A DNA stretch of 41,624 bases from NCBI GenBank assembly GCA_021323675.1, contig JAJPKP010000030.1, positions 1 through 41,624 on the forward strand, given 5' to 3'. The translations under genes and the position numbers were made by a program. Shown here one piece after another: positions 41,551-41,624 of the stretch (within the stretch, counting starts at the first letter, position 1; every line of letters begins with the position of its first letter). The stretch comes from Pseudomonadota bacterium. GTDB lineage: Bacteria > Desulfobacterota > Binatia > Binatales > Binataceae. The notes under the pieces were generated by a model. The model saw only the letters and a list, made by a program, of their open reading frames with translations. It searched no databases and was not told the DNA's origin.

Positions 41551-41624
41551 ATGATCGAGTTGGTTAATGGTCCCGATCCGGGCGCGCGCATCAAGGTGAT
41601 CGGAGCGGGCGGATGCGGCGGCAA
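41551..41624 (+). CDS. ftsZ: FtsZ, tubulin-like division GTPase (5' end only)
   Basis: Only the first 24 codons are inside the window. They read MIELVNGPDPGARIKVIGAG then GCGG, the usual start of FtsZ leading to the first GTP-binding loop. AGGAGG lies seven bases before the ATG. The 71-bp gap after ftsA contains no other gene. The order ftsQ-ftsA-ftsZ is the standard end of a dcw cluster. Confidence 0.95.
   Translation, partial: MIELVNGPDPGARIKVIGAGGCGG

Overview
The window is a high-GC bacterial chromosome segment with three parts: a compound CRISPR-Cas locus (1 to about 18.7 kb), a mixed block of metabolic and envelope genes (19.4 to 26.9 kb), and the division and cell wall (dcw) cluster (27.2 kb to the right end). 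The dcw cluster has an MraZ-type promoter, a MurE with the meso-diaminopimelate motif DNPR, and an FtsI with a C-terminal PASTA domain. With the acyl-CoA dehydrogenase and CaiB/BaiF pair, this suggests an uncultivated Gram-negative of broadly deltaproteobacterial type (Desulfobacterota or Binatota-like). That placement is a guess from gene content.

CRISPR locus, all on the minus strand. Reading with transcription: cas6, a short regulatory-looking interval, cas3 (helicase then HD), a large-subunit cas8, cas7 (DevR type), cas5, a broken DUF433 gene, cas1, then a complete subtype III-C-like module (cmr1, a Cmr6-like RAMP, csx11 as the Cas10, cmr4, cmr5, a Cas5-group RAMP), then cas2, cas4, a ~100-bp leader and an array with 21 repeats of 37 nt that runs off the left edge. 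One adaptation set and one Cas6 appear to serve two effector complexes, and the III-C genes sit between cas1 and cas2. Sampled lines of cas1, cas4 and cas6 are as GC-rich as the host chromosome (62-70%), while sampled effector lines are near 52%, so the locus looks like a mosaic.

The most striking region is 17.27-17.68 kb, between cas6 and cas3. A good sigma70-type promoter is followed by a tiny ORF with a Shine-Dalgarno sequence, then a class II tRNA-like gene with the unexpected anticodon CGG, then two degenerate CRISPR repeats flanking a single pseudo-spacer. The first nine bases of that pseudo-spacer match exactly a site just downstream of the promoter -10 box, next to a CCG that could serve as a PAM. 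This layout resembles CreTA toxin-antitoxin RNA pairs and Cas-regulating crRNA-like guides (CreR). It is a hypothesis from sequence, not a demonstrated system.

The middle block holds four ~180-bp tandem REP-like repeats, a WaaE-like glycosyltransferase, an Mrp/ApbC Fe-S carrier ATPase, a DUF4838 protein with an acyl-CoA dehydrogenase and a class III CoA-transferase in one direction, a small membrane protein and a secreted protein with a Pro-Thr linker.

The dcw cluster runs mraZ-rsmH-ftsL-ftsI-murE-mraY-murD-ftsW-murG-murC-murB-ftsQ-ftsA-ftsZ(partial), with many stop/start overlaps. murF and ddl are missing from their usual places. Three 10-bp-spaced GTGG(T/G) boxes over the promoter indicate MraZ autoregulation.
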